From: Benincasa hispida
Lineage: Eukaryota; Streptophyta; Magnoliopsida; Cucurbitales; Cucurbitaceae
Length of the DNA: 64,000 bases
Direction of reading: 5' to 3'
NCBI RefSeq assembly: GCF_009727055.1
Contig: NC_052350.1
Coordinates: forward strand, 14,699,182 to 14,763,181
Positions 23,871 through 34,877 of this stretch are shown here, in pieces. Positions within the stretch are counted from its first letter, which is position 1. Every line of letters starts with the position of its first letter. The notes under the pieces are model-generated. The model ran no database searches. It had not been told where the DNA came from and saw nothing but the letters and a program-made list of their open reading frames with translations. The translations under genes were made by a program, and so were the position numbers.

Positions 23871-25346
23871 CTCAACTTGCATATTCTATCTCTCAACGAC
23901 TTAGTTGCCTAAAACATTCTATACTAACGCATCCTCATGGTCATTGAAAAGCATAGCATGAATATAACTTTAATGTGAGATGCGTAGCTTGGTAACTATT
24001 TGAGAATAGTTGTCATAAATAGCTTTCAGTAAACATACATTGCTAAACATTCATAAGAATTAGCAATTTACTTAAAACATTTAAAGCATTTAGAGTCACT
24101 CACAGTCTTTGGCAATCCTCTTCATGTATATGCTTACTGTGCGTTGAACACTTAGCCAAATTCTTAGGCCTTAACTTGACTAGGAAGCAACTTCATACCA
24201 TGCGTCCATGCCTTGCGTTAGGCGTTCAAGCCTCCTATGCGACCAAGCTTTCAACTCACGCCTATTGCCCATCGCATAACAACCTTTTGCTCCCATCGTT
24301 TAGCTCATGTGCCCGTCTTGTGGCACATCAACGCATGCCCATGTGTTCATTTGGTTACGTCCATCATTCAACTCATGCACCCATCTTGTGGCACATCAAC
24401 GCATGCCCATGCGTTCGTCTAGTTGCGCCCATAAACTCCAACGTAACTTTGCGCTTACGACTTCAATATACGTTGCATAGTCTAATGTTTCTCAGCTTGT
24501 CCCTGCACCAATTCAACCTCCAATGCATGCGCTCAACATCATCGTCAAGCCCTTAAAGCTACTTGCTTGTTCAACCAAAGCAGCTACCTGCTTGCTCAAG
24601 ATTCCAAATTTAACTTACAATTTTAATAACTATTTTTCCAGGCCTTCTCTCAAGAAATTTCCTTCTATAAATATTCTCTAAATTGTCTTAGCACGCTTAA
24701 CTTAAAATTTCAGATTAGAATTCCTTGTGGTTGTGCCAAAATCCTCAGATTATCAAGACAAGCCCAACTTACCCGAGAATTCGACCTTCAGTCAGATTCT
24801 TCCTACTCCAGCTCGATTCCACTAGAATCTCCCTCTAGCATTTCAACCTCAGCAACTAGACATACTCATGGTTTGAATGGCTCTGGAATTACTTCATTGT
24901 CACGATTAAACTTCTCCAAACCTCCGTTTCAAGTCGAGCTTCCCCTCTTTAAACTAACAGCTATATGTTCTCCTTTTAACATCAAGCTACAACTCATCCT
25001 TAAAGGATAATATCAAACCTGAGTATGACAGCTGGCTTAGCTTATCAACACCAAGATGATCTTTCCCTCTTGTTTATCAATGCAAGGGTCAGCTCCCAAG
25101 CCAACGCTTGCAACCACATGGCCACATACCTCCTCAATGAATCGCCCAACCTGGCTAACGCATAGCTTACTTAGAGGCTATTGCATCCCTTCTTTGGTCG
25201 CATACTTCTAAGCCAATGCATTTCCTCGCCCATGCATAGCTGTTTTATTATATCAACCATGCGTTAAGCCTTAGTAATGCAAGACGTTTCACCATGCGTC
25301 CACCATAGTTTGTCTCATCGCCTAGCTCGTCGTCTAGTACTGTTTC

Positions 25347-25491
25347 CGCATAACACCATCGCATAGTGTTGCCGCATAACATCATCGCGTAGCATTGCCG
25401 CATGACACCATCACGTAGCATTGCCACATACCATTGCGTATTTCCGCACACCATCGAGTAGCATTGCCGCATACCACCATTGAGTAGCATT
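25347..25491. repeat. 26-bp tandem repeat inside gypsy LTR
   Basis: About six units of CGCATAACACCATCGCGTAG plus CATTGC, some shortened. The LTR as a whole is rich in AACGCATG/CATGCGTT words, including a 68-bp doublet at 24304-24371 and 24372-24435. Confidence 0.8.
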
Positions 25492-27884
25492 GCTCTGTTT
25501 TACTACCTGATCAATCAGCGCACGCAATCCCAACGCCCAGCGCCTATGTCTGCGTAACTTGAGGCTGCCACACGCTTTGTCAACCTCTCATGACATTGGC
25601 TGCCGCATGCGTTTCTCTTGGCCACACTTTGGCTTCCTTCAACGCCCAACTAACCTCTAAATGAGCAAAGCTAACGCATGGAACAACACTAAGCCTCTAC
25701 AAGCCTTGGTTGCTACACATGCAACCTCATGCGTCCACACTTCTCCATCAATGCATGCCTACACTTTACTTCCATACTTAGCAAATTTTTACTTGTTATA
25801 TTATCTAAAACTTACCCGACTAAGTATTTCTAATACTTAGAATTTTCTTCCTCCATCTTCCTACTTCCTTTACCTCATTTCATAATTTTACTTAACATGC
25901 TTGTTACTCATTTTTGTAGGAAAAATAGAGTACAGGGTTGACAATCTGTATGTGACTCAAGCATGTATGTGGTGACATACAAGTGGATCATGTCTTAAGT
26001 GATAACAAAAATGGTCTGTAGTATATGGATATAGGAGGGAAACCTTACCTTGGTAATGCTACGGATGCGACCCACTTTGTGGAATGGTCACAAGTGTTGT
26101 GACTTGTCACAGATTGTTTGATCCTGATCATTTGTGTTGGGGACATGTGAGCAGGGGCGTCCTATACAAAGAGTTTGTATAAGACCTAACCACAAAGTGT
26201 TAATGTCTCGTTATATAACATTGTTCATAACAGGGACTTCACTTCACTAGGATGACCATAAGTAACATGACCTCAATCCTGAATGAGTTAGGAACTCCTG
26301 CCATTAAGGGTGGCCCTTTGATTTATATGGGTGCGAGTGGCCAAGTGCCCGATTCAAACCTACTATTTTGGGGATTCGTCTAATTTGGGAGCTGGGAACT
26401 CATCTACACAAGATGGAATTCACTCCTTCCCTGAGATAGAGGTAAGTAGATAGATAGCTCCCTTAAGGGCTGATTCTAGGGCTTGAACGATGTGGCGCCA
26501 CACACCTTCTCTTGACCCGAGAGATGTTCACACATAGTTGGACTATGTTGTATTATTCACTAGAGGAATCAGTGGTACTTAAGAAGTGAGATGTAACTAC
26601 AGGAGCAAAATGGTAATTTGGCCTAGCTATACTTAGGAGCATCTGTGAAGGGTCATCATACTCATGATTGGTTATATCCGATGGACACAGAAATATATCT
26701 TTGGTAAGAAGAGTTCAGCTGTTGGTCTTTAATGGAATGCCTGACAGTTAACGGATGGTGGATTTCATGGCTAAAAAGTTTAGTCAGCTATTCACGGACG
26801 GTTGGAGCTTCGAGCCACAGGTCCATTAAGTCCCTAGGTAGCTTGGATAAAGTCGAGAATAGTGTTTGGGTTAATTTGAAATGTTCAAATTGACAAAAGG
26901 AGGTTTGATTATATATGATATAATTGGCTAAATGTATGAGATATATTATTTTGGAGGAAATTAGATATAAATACGATTTATATCAAGTAGAGGAGAAAAT
27001 ATTATGATAGATATGTGATATCAAACTATAGGTTAAAAATATAATATGATTATATTTATTATTAATTAATTGGTTAATTATATGATAATTAAGCCAATTT
27101 TTCACGTTCAGACATGGGTTAGTGGAGTCGCATTGGTTATTGTAACCGATGAATTAAAATGAAAATAGTTTTCATTTTGAATCGTCGTCCAAAAAGAAAT
27201 CAAGAGAGATCGCTGGTAAATCGTAAACGGTCACTTAAGTATCTCGAGAGCCTATACAATAGTCACTCTCCACCTAAACGATCGTCTACCTCGTGCCTAA
27301 ATGATCGTACACTAGTTCCTACATGACCGGATAGCTCCCCTAAACGATCATAGTGTGTGCCGAGTTTGCTAAACGATCGTATATCATTTCCTAAACGATT
27401 GTTCAGTAAAATTTACACGATCGTGTAGTTTCTCCTAAACGATAAGAATCGTGCTATACGATAGTGCCTTTTTCCCTCCCACTTGCTTATCGCCTACATG
27501 ATCTGGTCTTCCTCCGTCTTTTACCAAATTCACCAAAGACCATACTTTGGGTTCTCACTCCAAGAATACCCGGAGCTCTTTTCTGGTGGTGTCGTCCCTA
27601 GTGCATTCATGATCTTGATGTTGTGCATGCTGCCGCAGTCGACGCTTCTGCTGGGTGTTGGTAGATCGCGTGGTGGTTTCCACTGCTTTGAGTTTCGAAG
27701 TTTGAAGACTGTCTTCAACTGGTATGACAACTCATTCCCTTGTTATTTTTTGTTCATAGGATGCCTTTAATTGATTGTATGTGTGCATAACTGTGCATTT
27801 GAATGTATATAATTATATTTCAATCACTGTGAAATTGGAGCGATCCGAACACGCTCATGGAACTCTTTGGTAAGAGATTGTTCA

Positions 27885-29353
27885 CTATCATCAACAACTC
27901 TGGTTAATGAAATAGGTCCTTCAACAACTCTTGTTGAAGTTTTAGTAGTTTCTTTGGAAAACTCACTTAACACGACTTTACTACGTGCACTGGGACTCCC
28001 TGATATGATCTTCCTCCAAGAAAGTATCGTTCGTGGAAACAAACACCTTGTTTTCGGACGGATCATAAAAGTAACCTCTTTGTGTACCTTTGGGGTAGCC
28101 TACAAAAAGGCACAACCTCAGCCGTGATTCCAACTTCTTGGGATTTTCCTCAAGCACATGTGTTACCCCATAATGCGGATGCCACAACTTATAGAGGTGG
28201 TGTCTCATAACACTCTTTAGAAAGAACACAAATGCAGTCTCCACTGCAAAACCCCAAAATGAGTCCGATAAGGAATCATAACTCATCATCGAATGAACCA
28301 TGACTAACAAGGATTTGTTTCTCCTATCCGCTACACCATTTTGCTGAGGTGTACCCAACGTCGAGAGTTGAGAAACGATTTCATGTTCTAATAAATAGTC
28401 CTAGAAGTCAGAATCCAAAAACTCTCCACCTCGATCTGATCGAAGTGTTTTAATTCTTCTATCTAAAGCATTCTCAAATTCAGCCTTAAATAATTTGAAC
28501 TTTTCAAAAGATTCAGACTTTAGTTGCATCAGATAGATATACCCATATCTCGAGTAATCATCAGTGAAACTGATAAAGTACTCATAGCATCTTTGAGCTC
28601 GCACATTCATAGGGTCGCAAAGGTCATAATGAACTAATTCTAGGGGCTCTTTGGCTCGATAACCTTTTCTTGTAAAAGGTCTTTTAGTCATCTTACCCTC
28701 AAGGCAAGATTCGCACACTGGTAAAGAATTTTCTTCTAACTCGCTTAGAAGGTCATTCTTCACCAATATCTCATCCTATTGAGATTGATGTGCTCTAATC
28801 GAAGGTACCAAAGTTGGACATTTTATTTTGGAGAAACTCGTTGGTGTTTAGGTTGGGTTACGAAAGATTTAAACATTTCTATGTTATGGAGGGAACTAAA
28901 GGCTAACGATCTTAGCACATACAAGTTATTTTCCAGTTTAGCTGTACAAATTTCAACACCATCCTTATGAATAAACACTTTATTCAATTTAAAAGAAAAA
29001 GTGTAGTTGCATTATAACAAACACCTTACAGAAATAAGGTTCCTTCTTAGTTCAGGAACTATAAAGACATATTTTAATACAAGAAACCTATTATGTAAAG
29101 TTAACTGGATGCCTCCCACTGCGACAATTGAGACGACGTGCCTAGTGCCTACTCGCAATGTCATCTCACCAGCCTCCAACTGTCGCCAGGATCTAATCCC
29201 CTGAAAAGAAGAACAAATATGATTAGTGGCACCCAAATCAATTATACAAGCAGAATCATCATTCTCCACTAAACAAGTTCCTAACACAAGTAAATCACAT
29301 TTACCTTTGTCTGCCTTGGCCTTAGCCTTGGCTGCCTTCTTTGTCTGATACCA
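27885..29353 (-). pseudogene. Gag-deleted Ty1/copia element: protease and integrase
   Basis: On the minus strand the primer-binding site (TGGTATCAGA, 29344-29353) runs straight into codons just upstream of protease (KKAAKAKAKADKGKCDLL); the leader and almost all of gag are missing. Protease reads IIDLGATNHI, with Leu where the usual Ser follows the catalytic Asp. Integrase keeps CESCLEGK, DLCDPMN (with Tyr before it), RSDRGGEF and NGVADRRN, where the catalytic Glu is Asp. A stop precedes the DYLLEHE block near 28400. The tail includes GYPKGTQRGYFYDP and ends at 27885 in TRVVDDS, exactly where the plus-strand element's LTR ends. It is a deletion derivative and inactive. Confidence 0.85.
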
Positions 29354-29355
29354 AT

Positions 29356-31592
29356 TGAAGGAACTCTTATTCAAGAATAGTACGAGCGGAAGCGGATCTT
29401 TCCAATTCATTGTGACAGAATTTCCACATATACATTCAAAAATACTAATATGCATTCATAATGCTAAATTATTGACATGCTCAAAAGAACAATATATAAG
29501 AGATGGAGAGATCATACCAGTTGAAGACTTCTTCTTCACAACGAATCTCGCTTTTGTTGAGACGGTAAGCTATTGCTCAGCAAAACAAAATCGTCTACCT
29601 CGAACAGTCTCCACACAAACATGAGGAAATAGGGACAACAACACGACTCAGAGCCCTCAGTATTCTTGGAGTGAGAATCCAAAGGTGGGCTTTGTTTGAA
29701 TTTGGTAGAGGGAAGGAGGAAGGGAGATCATATATAGCGATCAAGCAAGTGAAAGATAGGCTCGTCTATCGTGTAGACATAATGCTTGATTGTTTAGGTG
29801 AAGTATACGATCGTGTAAGAAAAGATAAGCAATAGTCTAAACGGTCATTTAGGAAAAACTAAGTGATTCTCTATACAATCGTTTAGTAAATATCGGGCAC
29901 TAAACGATTGCTTAGGAAAAGGTAAACGATCGTTCAGTAAATAGTGTGTACGAGTGTAATCGTTAAACGATCGTTCAACACTATCGTATAGATAAGCGAT
30001 CGTTAAAGCACTATCATATAGGCACAGATTTTGCTAAGCGATGACACTCTTCAACACAATGTCCGCCCATCCTATGCTTAACATACCGTGAGCTATTTAA
30101 GCGTCTCAAAGTGATTTTTCAACTTACTCATCCATTATGAAAATAGAAGAAACGCTGTCCTATTATCCTTTTAACCGTTCAATTAATAGACAATGAATAT
30201 CATCATATCATATTCATAACCTATGAATTAATATCATATATTAATCATAGTATTTTTCCTTCACTAGATATAAATCATATTTATATCCGATTTCCTCTAA
30301 ATTAATGTGTCTCGTACATAAAGTTAACTATATCATATATAATTAACTAGTTCAATTATATAAATCGAACTTGCTCTTGTCAAGTTGAACATTTCAAATT
30401 GACCCAAAAACTAACTCTCAACTTGTATCCAAGCTACCAAGAGGACTTGATAGACCTATGGCTCGAAGCTCCAACGGTACATGAATATCTTACTTAACTC
30501 TTTTACCAAGATATCCACCATTTGTTAACTGTCAAGCATTCCACTAAAGACCGACATTTGAACTCTTCTTATCATAGATATATTTGTATGTTCATTGGAT
30601 ATAACCAATCATCAGTACGATGAACCTTTACAGATGCTCGTAAGTATAGTTGGCTAATTTACCGTTTTGCCCCTGTAGTTACATGTTACTCCTTAAGTAC
30701 CAATGATCCCTCTAATGAAAAATACAACATAGTCCTACTATGTGTGAACACCTCCTGGGCCATGAGAATGTGTGTGGCGCCACATCGTTCAAGCCCCGGG
30801 ATCAACCCTTAAGAGAGTAATTTATCTACTTACCCATGCTTCAAGGAAAGAGTGAACTTCATCTTGTGAAATTGAGTTCCCAACTCCCAAATCAAACGAA
30901 TCCTCAAAGTGGTAGGTTTGAGTCGGCGCTCTGGCCACTCACACGCTGTCTCTTATACACATCTAGATGTGTATAAAGTTCCCAACTCCCAAATCAAACG
31001 AATCCTCAAAGTGGTAGGTTTGAGTCGGCGCTCTGGCCACTCACACGCATGCAAATCAAAGGACGAACCTCAATGGTAGGAGTTCCCAACTCACTCAAGA
31101 ATGAGGTCATGTTACCTATGGTCATCTTAGTGAAGTGAAGTCTTAATCATGAATGGAGTTATATAACGAGACGTTAACACTTCGAGGTCAGGTCTTATAC
31201 AAACTCTTTATATAGAATGCTCCCGCTCATGTCCCTTACACAAATAATCAGGATCAAACCATCTGTGACAAGTTATACCACTTATAACTATTCCACAAAG
31301 CAGGTCGCATCCGTAGTGTTGCCAGGATAAGGTTTCCCTCCTATATCCATATACTACAGACCATGTTGATTGTCACTTAAGACATAACCCACTTGTATGT
31401 CACTACATACATGCTTAAGTTACATAAAGACAATCTGGGATATTAAGTTTATTGATTTGTGGTAAACTAAAAAATATCTAAATGTGCAAAGTCAAGAAGT
31501 GAAGTAAATATCATATATATTATACATCACAAGCGTTCTTACAAAGTTGTTACAAACTACAAGACACGAGACTTTAGGGAACAAACCCCAAC
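29356..31592 (-). repeat. 5' LTR of the minus-strand copia element
   Basis: Read on the minus strand it starts TGTTGGGGTTTGTTCCC at 31592 and ends GAGTTCCTTCA at 29356, next to the primer-binding site. It carries the same landmarks and CGATCG-rich cluster (29740-30030) as the plus-strand LTRs. It includes a sequencing adapter and a 72-bp duplication at 30875-31048, so its true length is about 100 bp shorter than written. Confidence 0.85.
30875..31048. other. Mosaic-end adapter flanked by a 72-bp direct duplication (artefact)
   Basis: CTGTCTCTTATACACATCT (30946-30964, full 19-bp mosaic end) is followed by AGATGTGTATAA (30965-30976), the first 12 bases of its inverted partner. Bases 30875-30946 and 30977-31048 are the same 72-bp LTR segment. 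The duplication plus adapter is a library artefact carried into the assembly. Confidence 0.95.
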
Positions 31593-32634
31593 ACCTTGTG
31601 TCTATAAGGAGATCATCAACAGTTCAGTAGTTTTCCTAGTGTTGTATGTAGATGATATCTTACTCGTTAGGAGTGATGAAGGCTTACTGACTACAGTTAA
31701 GAATAGGCTGGTGATCCAATTCCAAATGAAAAATTTAGGAGAGGCTAAATTTGTTCTGGGTATTCAGATCTTTCGAGATCGAAAGAACAAAATGCTAGCA
31801 TTGTCTCAGGCGTCGTATATTGACAAAATGCTTGTCAAGTATTCGATGTAGGACACCAAAAAAGGCCTATTGCCTTTCAGGCACGGAGTTACTTTGTCTA
31901 AGGAACAGTGTCCTAAGACACCTCAAGAGGTTGAGGATATGAAATGGGCCCCCTATGCGTCTACTGTGGGCAGTTTAGTGTATGTGATGTTATATACTAG
32001 ACTTGACATCTTCTATGCAGTGGGGATAGTCAGTAGATATCAGTCTAATCTAGGATTAGATCACTGGATAGCTGTTAAGAACATCCTCAAATATCTACGG
32101 AGAAAGAGGGACTACATGCTTGTGTATGGTTCTAATGATTTGATAATTACAGCATACACAAACTTTAATTTTCAGACTGATAACGATTCTCGTAAATCCA
32201 CTTCAAGACCAGTGTTCACTCTTAATGGAGGGGTAGTAGTATGGCGAAGTACCAAGCATAGGTGCATCGCGAACTCCACCATGGAGGCTGAGTATATAGC
32301 GGCTTGTGAAGCTACTAAGGAGGCCGTTTGGCTCAGGAAATTTTTTACTGATCTGGAAGTTGTTCTAAACATGTCAAAGCCCATCACACTTTATTGTGAT
32401 AGTAGTGGTGTTGTGGCTAATTCCCGTGAGCTGAGGAGTCATAAGCACGGAAAATACATAGAACGAAAGTACCATCTAATCCAAGAGATTATACATCGAG
32501 AGGATGTGATTGTCACGAAGATAGTTTCGAAGCACAACATTGCTGATTTGTTTACAAAGGCCCTCACGACTACCATGTTTGAGGGTCACCTGTAAAGTAT
32601 GGGTCTATGGGATAGACCACGACTGGACTAGGGC
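31593..32634 (+). pseudogene. Ty1/copia RT (second half) and RNase H
   Basis: The fragment begins inside RT at PCVYKEIINSSVVF and keeps LYVDDILLV with an intact YVDD. A TAG at 31849 follows KYSM, the same place as in the plus-strand element at about 21960. RNase H then reads open to 32595: PYASTVGSLVYVML, KNILKYLRRKRDYML, STMEAEYIAACEATKEAVW, LYCDSSGVVANS, RSHKHGKYIERKYHLI and NIADLFTKAL. The usual TDSDF is TNFNF, so an active-site Asp is lost. The polypurine AAGTGGGAGAT and a further AAGTGGGAAAT precede the LTR at 32735. The left edge abuts the reversed LTR with no RT upstream. Confidence 0.9.
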
Positions 32635-32734
32635 AAGTGGGAGATCTTGAACTGGGCGGATTATGCCCTAGTTTATTGTTTTGTGTACTTTTATTATCTT
32701 GAACACCCCACTAGCTTTAAGACAAGTGGGAAAT

Positions 32735-33788
32735 TGTTGGGGTTGATGCCCTAGATCTCGTAGGGTCCTACAACGAAAACCTTGTATGAACAAACTCTTA
32801 TGTGATTTATAATATATGATATTTTATTCAATTTGTCTATAAAATGTGATATTTTAGTTGCATTAACTACAAACCAATAACCTAACATCCAAGGTTATCG
32901 TTGTAACTTAAACATGTATGTGGAGACATACAAGTGGATCATGTTTAAGTGATAACCTAAATGGTCTGTAGTATATGGATAAGGTGGGTACCTTATCCTG
33001 GTGACACTACGAGTATGGCCCGCTTTGTAGGTGTTACAAATTGTTGTATGCTACAAATGAACTGATCCTGATCATTCATGTATTAGACATGCAAGCGGGG
33101 ATATTCTATACAAAAGAGTTTGTATAAGACTGGACCACGAAATGTTTAGTCTCATTATATAACACCGTTCATAATAGAGACTTTCGTTTCATCAGAATGA
33201 CCATAGGTAACATGACCTTAATCCTGAGTGAGTTGTGAACTCCTGTCTATGATGGTGGTCTTTTGATTTGTATGGGTGAGAGTGGTCAGATCGCCGACTC
33301 AACAAGCCTACCATTTTGAGGATTCATCTGATTGGGGAGCTAGGAACACAGCTACACAAGATGGAATTCACTCCATTCTCGAAGCAAGGATAAGTAGATA
33401 AATTTCTCCCTTAAGGGTTAATTCCGGGTCTTATACAATGTGGCCCCACACCCTCTCTTAGCCCAAGAGGGGTTTAGTCATAATAGTACTATGATCTATT
33501 ATTCATTAGAGGGATCAGTGATACTTAAGGAGTTGGATGTAACTATAGGGGTAAAACGGTAATTTGGTTCAACTGTACTTACGAGCAATTTGTGAAGGGT
33601 AATTGTACTGTTGATTGGTTATATCAAATGGGCACAAAAACATATCTGTAGTGCGAAAAGTGCAGCTGTCGATCTTTAGTAGAGTGTCCGACAATTAACA
33701 TATGGTGGATAATGTAATTAAAGAGTTTAATTTATTATTCACGTACCGTTGGAGTTCAAGCTAGAGGTCCATAAGGTCCCCTTGGTAC
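32735..33788 (+). repeat. Copia 3' LTR, first half
   Basis: It starts TGTTGGGGTTGATGCC directly after the polypurine tract and follows the usual LTR order as far as AGGTCCATAAGGTCCCC and TTGGTACGTG near 33788. There the sequence switches to the reversed LTR, so the second half of this LTR is missing or displaced. Confidence 0.8.
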
Positions 33789-34744
33789 GTGAATAAATGA
33801 CTAAACTCTTTAGCTACGATATCCACCATCCGTTAACTGTCAGGCATTCCACTAAAGACCGATAGCTGAACTCTTCTTACCAATGATATATTTCTATGTC
33901 CATTGGATATAACTAATCATCAGTAGATGACCCTTCACAGATGCTCGTCAGTACAGTTCGGCCAATTTACCATTTTGCCCCTGTAGTTACATCTTACTCC
34001 TTAAGTACCACTAATCCCTCTAAGGAACAATACAACATAGTCCTACTATGTGTGAACACCTCTCAGGCCATGAGAAGGTGTGTGGCGCCACATTGATCAA
34101 GCCTCGGGATCAGCCTTCAAGGGAGCAATCTATCTACTTACCCCCGTTTCAGGGAAGGAGTGAACTCCATCTTGTGAAGCTGAGTTCCCAGCTCCCAAAT
34201 CAGACGAATCCTCAAAGTAGTAGCTTTGAGTCGGCGCTCTGGCCACTCGCACCCATGCAAATCATGAACGAAGTCACTCAGGATTGAGGTCATGTTACCT
34301 CTGTCATGAACGGAGTTATATGACAAGACGTTAACACTTCGTGGTCAAGTCTTATACAAACTCTTGTATAGGACACCCCTGCTTGCATGTCCTCTACATG
34401 AATGATCATGATCAGACCATCTGTGACAAGTCACAACTATGCCACAAAGCCGGCCGCATTCGTAGTGTTACCAGGATAAGGTTTCCCTCCTATATCCATA
34501 TACTACAGATCAATTTGGTTATCACTTAAGACATGATCCACTTGTATGTCACTACATACATGCTTAAGTTACATAAAGACAATCAGAGATTTTAAGTTTA
34601 TTGGTTTGTGGTAAAGCTAATGAAACATCTAAATGTGCAAAGTCAATAAGTGAAGTAAATATCATCTATTATACATCACAAGCGTTCGTACAAAATGTGT
34701 TTACAAACTACAGGACACGAGACTTTAGGGCATCAACCCCAACA
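33789..34744 (-). repeat. Copia LTR, first half, inverted
   Basis: This is the reverse complement of the same LTR interval as the preceding feature. It ends at 34744 with CCCCAACA, the complement of the LTR start TGTTGGGG. Together the two arms form a tail-to-tail inverted repeat of about 1 kb per arm with almost no spacer. The arms are diverged from each other and so came from different copies, not a recent snap-back. Confidence 0.8.
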
Positions 34745-34877
34745 AAAGGTACTTCAAAGGTTAGTGTTGAAAGTCTATTTTTAGTTCATGAGCATGCTAT
34801 TTTTGAAGCCAAAACTAATGAATTAGAATGCTTAATGATCTTTTTTTGCTTCCGCTGCTTGCTTCTTAGATCCAACA
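34745..34877 (+). repeat. End of a second copia LTR type
   Basis: This 133-bp piece matches the reverse complement of the right part of the solo LTR at 36969-38854: GGTACTTCAAAGGTTAGTGT, GAGCATGCT, AACTAATGAATTAGAATG, and an end in GATCCAACA at 34877. It follows the inverted LTR directly and is joined on its right to gypsy integrase. Confidence 0.7.

Larger units (their letters stand above)
23025..25943 (-). mobile_element. Ty3/gypsy solo LTR (TSD ATCTG)
   Basis: 2919 bp bounded by TG and CA on both readings (plus strand TGTTACACCCCGCTTC ... AGGGTTGACA), with ATCTG directly repeated at 23020-23024 and 25944-25948. Orientation is inferred from a second, related LTR at 36808-41280 that adjoins a minus-strand gag. 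No internal domain or second LTR is present, so it is a solo LTR left by LTR-LTR recombination. Internal frames such as 24176-24556 are repeat-derived. Interior: 56-bp repeats near 23600-23870, 68-bp repeats at 24304-24435 and 26-bp repeats at 25347-25491. Confidence 0.9.
14319..27884 (+). mobile_element. Ty1/copia retrotransposon, decayed, with nested gypsy solo LTR
   Basis: A long-LTR copia element with all parts in order: 5' LTR (left end lost at the adapter), primer-binding site, a long leader of about 2.4 kb, gag, protease, integrase, RT, RNase H (the copia order), polypurine tract and 3' LTR. The gag and pol peptides resemble a gag/pol family I recall as abundant in melon and cucumber. 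Several nonsense changes, the YVDN change at the RT catalytic site and diverged LTRs (about one difference per ten bases in the part I compared) show an old, inactive insertion. A gypsy solo LTR later entered the 3' LTR at 23025. The left target duplication cannot be checked because of the adapter; the right flank is CTATC. Confidence 0.85.
22857..27884 (+). repeat. 3' LTR of the plus-strand copia element, split by a solo LTR
   Basis: The LTR starts TGTTGGGGTTGATGCC at 22857, is interrupted after 23024 by the gypsy solo LTR and its 5-bp duplication, and resumes at 25949 with the region found at 14319 in the 5' LTR. It ends GATTGTTCA at 27884. Its total length without the insert is about 2.1 kb. 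The right end abuts minus-strand copia integrase. Confidence 0.85.

Noticed and set aside
24176..24556. Open frame of 126 residues on the plus strand
   Set aside because: Lies inside the gypsy solo LTR, antisense to its orientation, and translates its tandem repeats.
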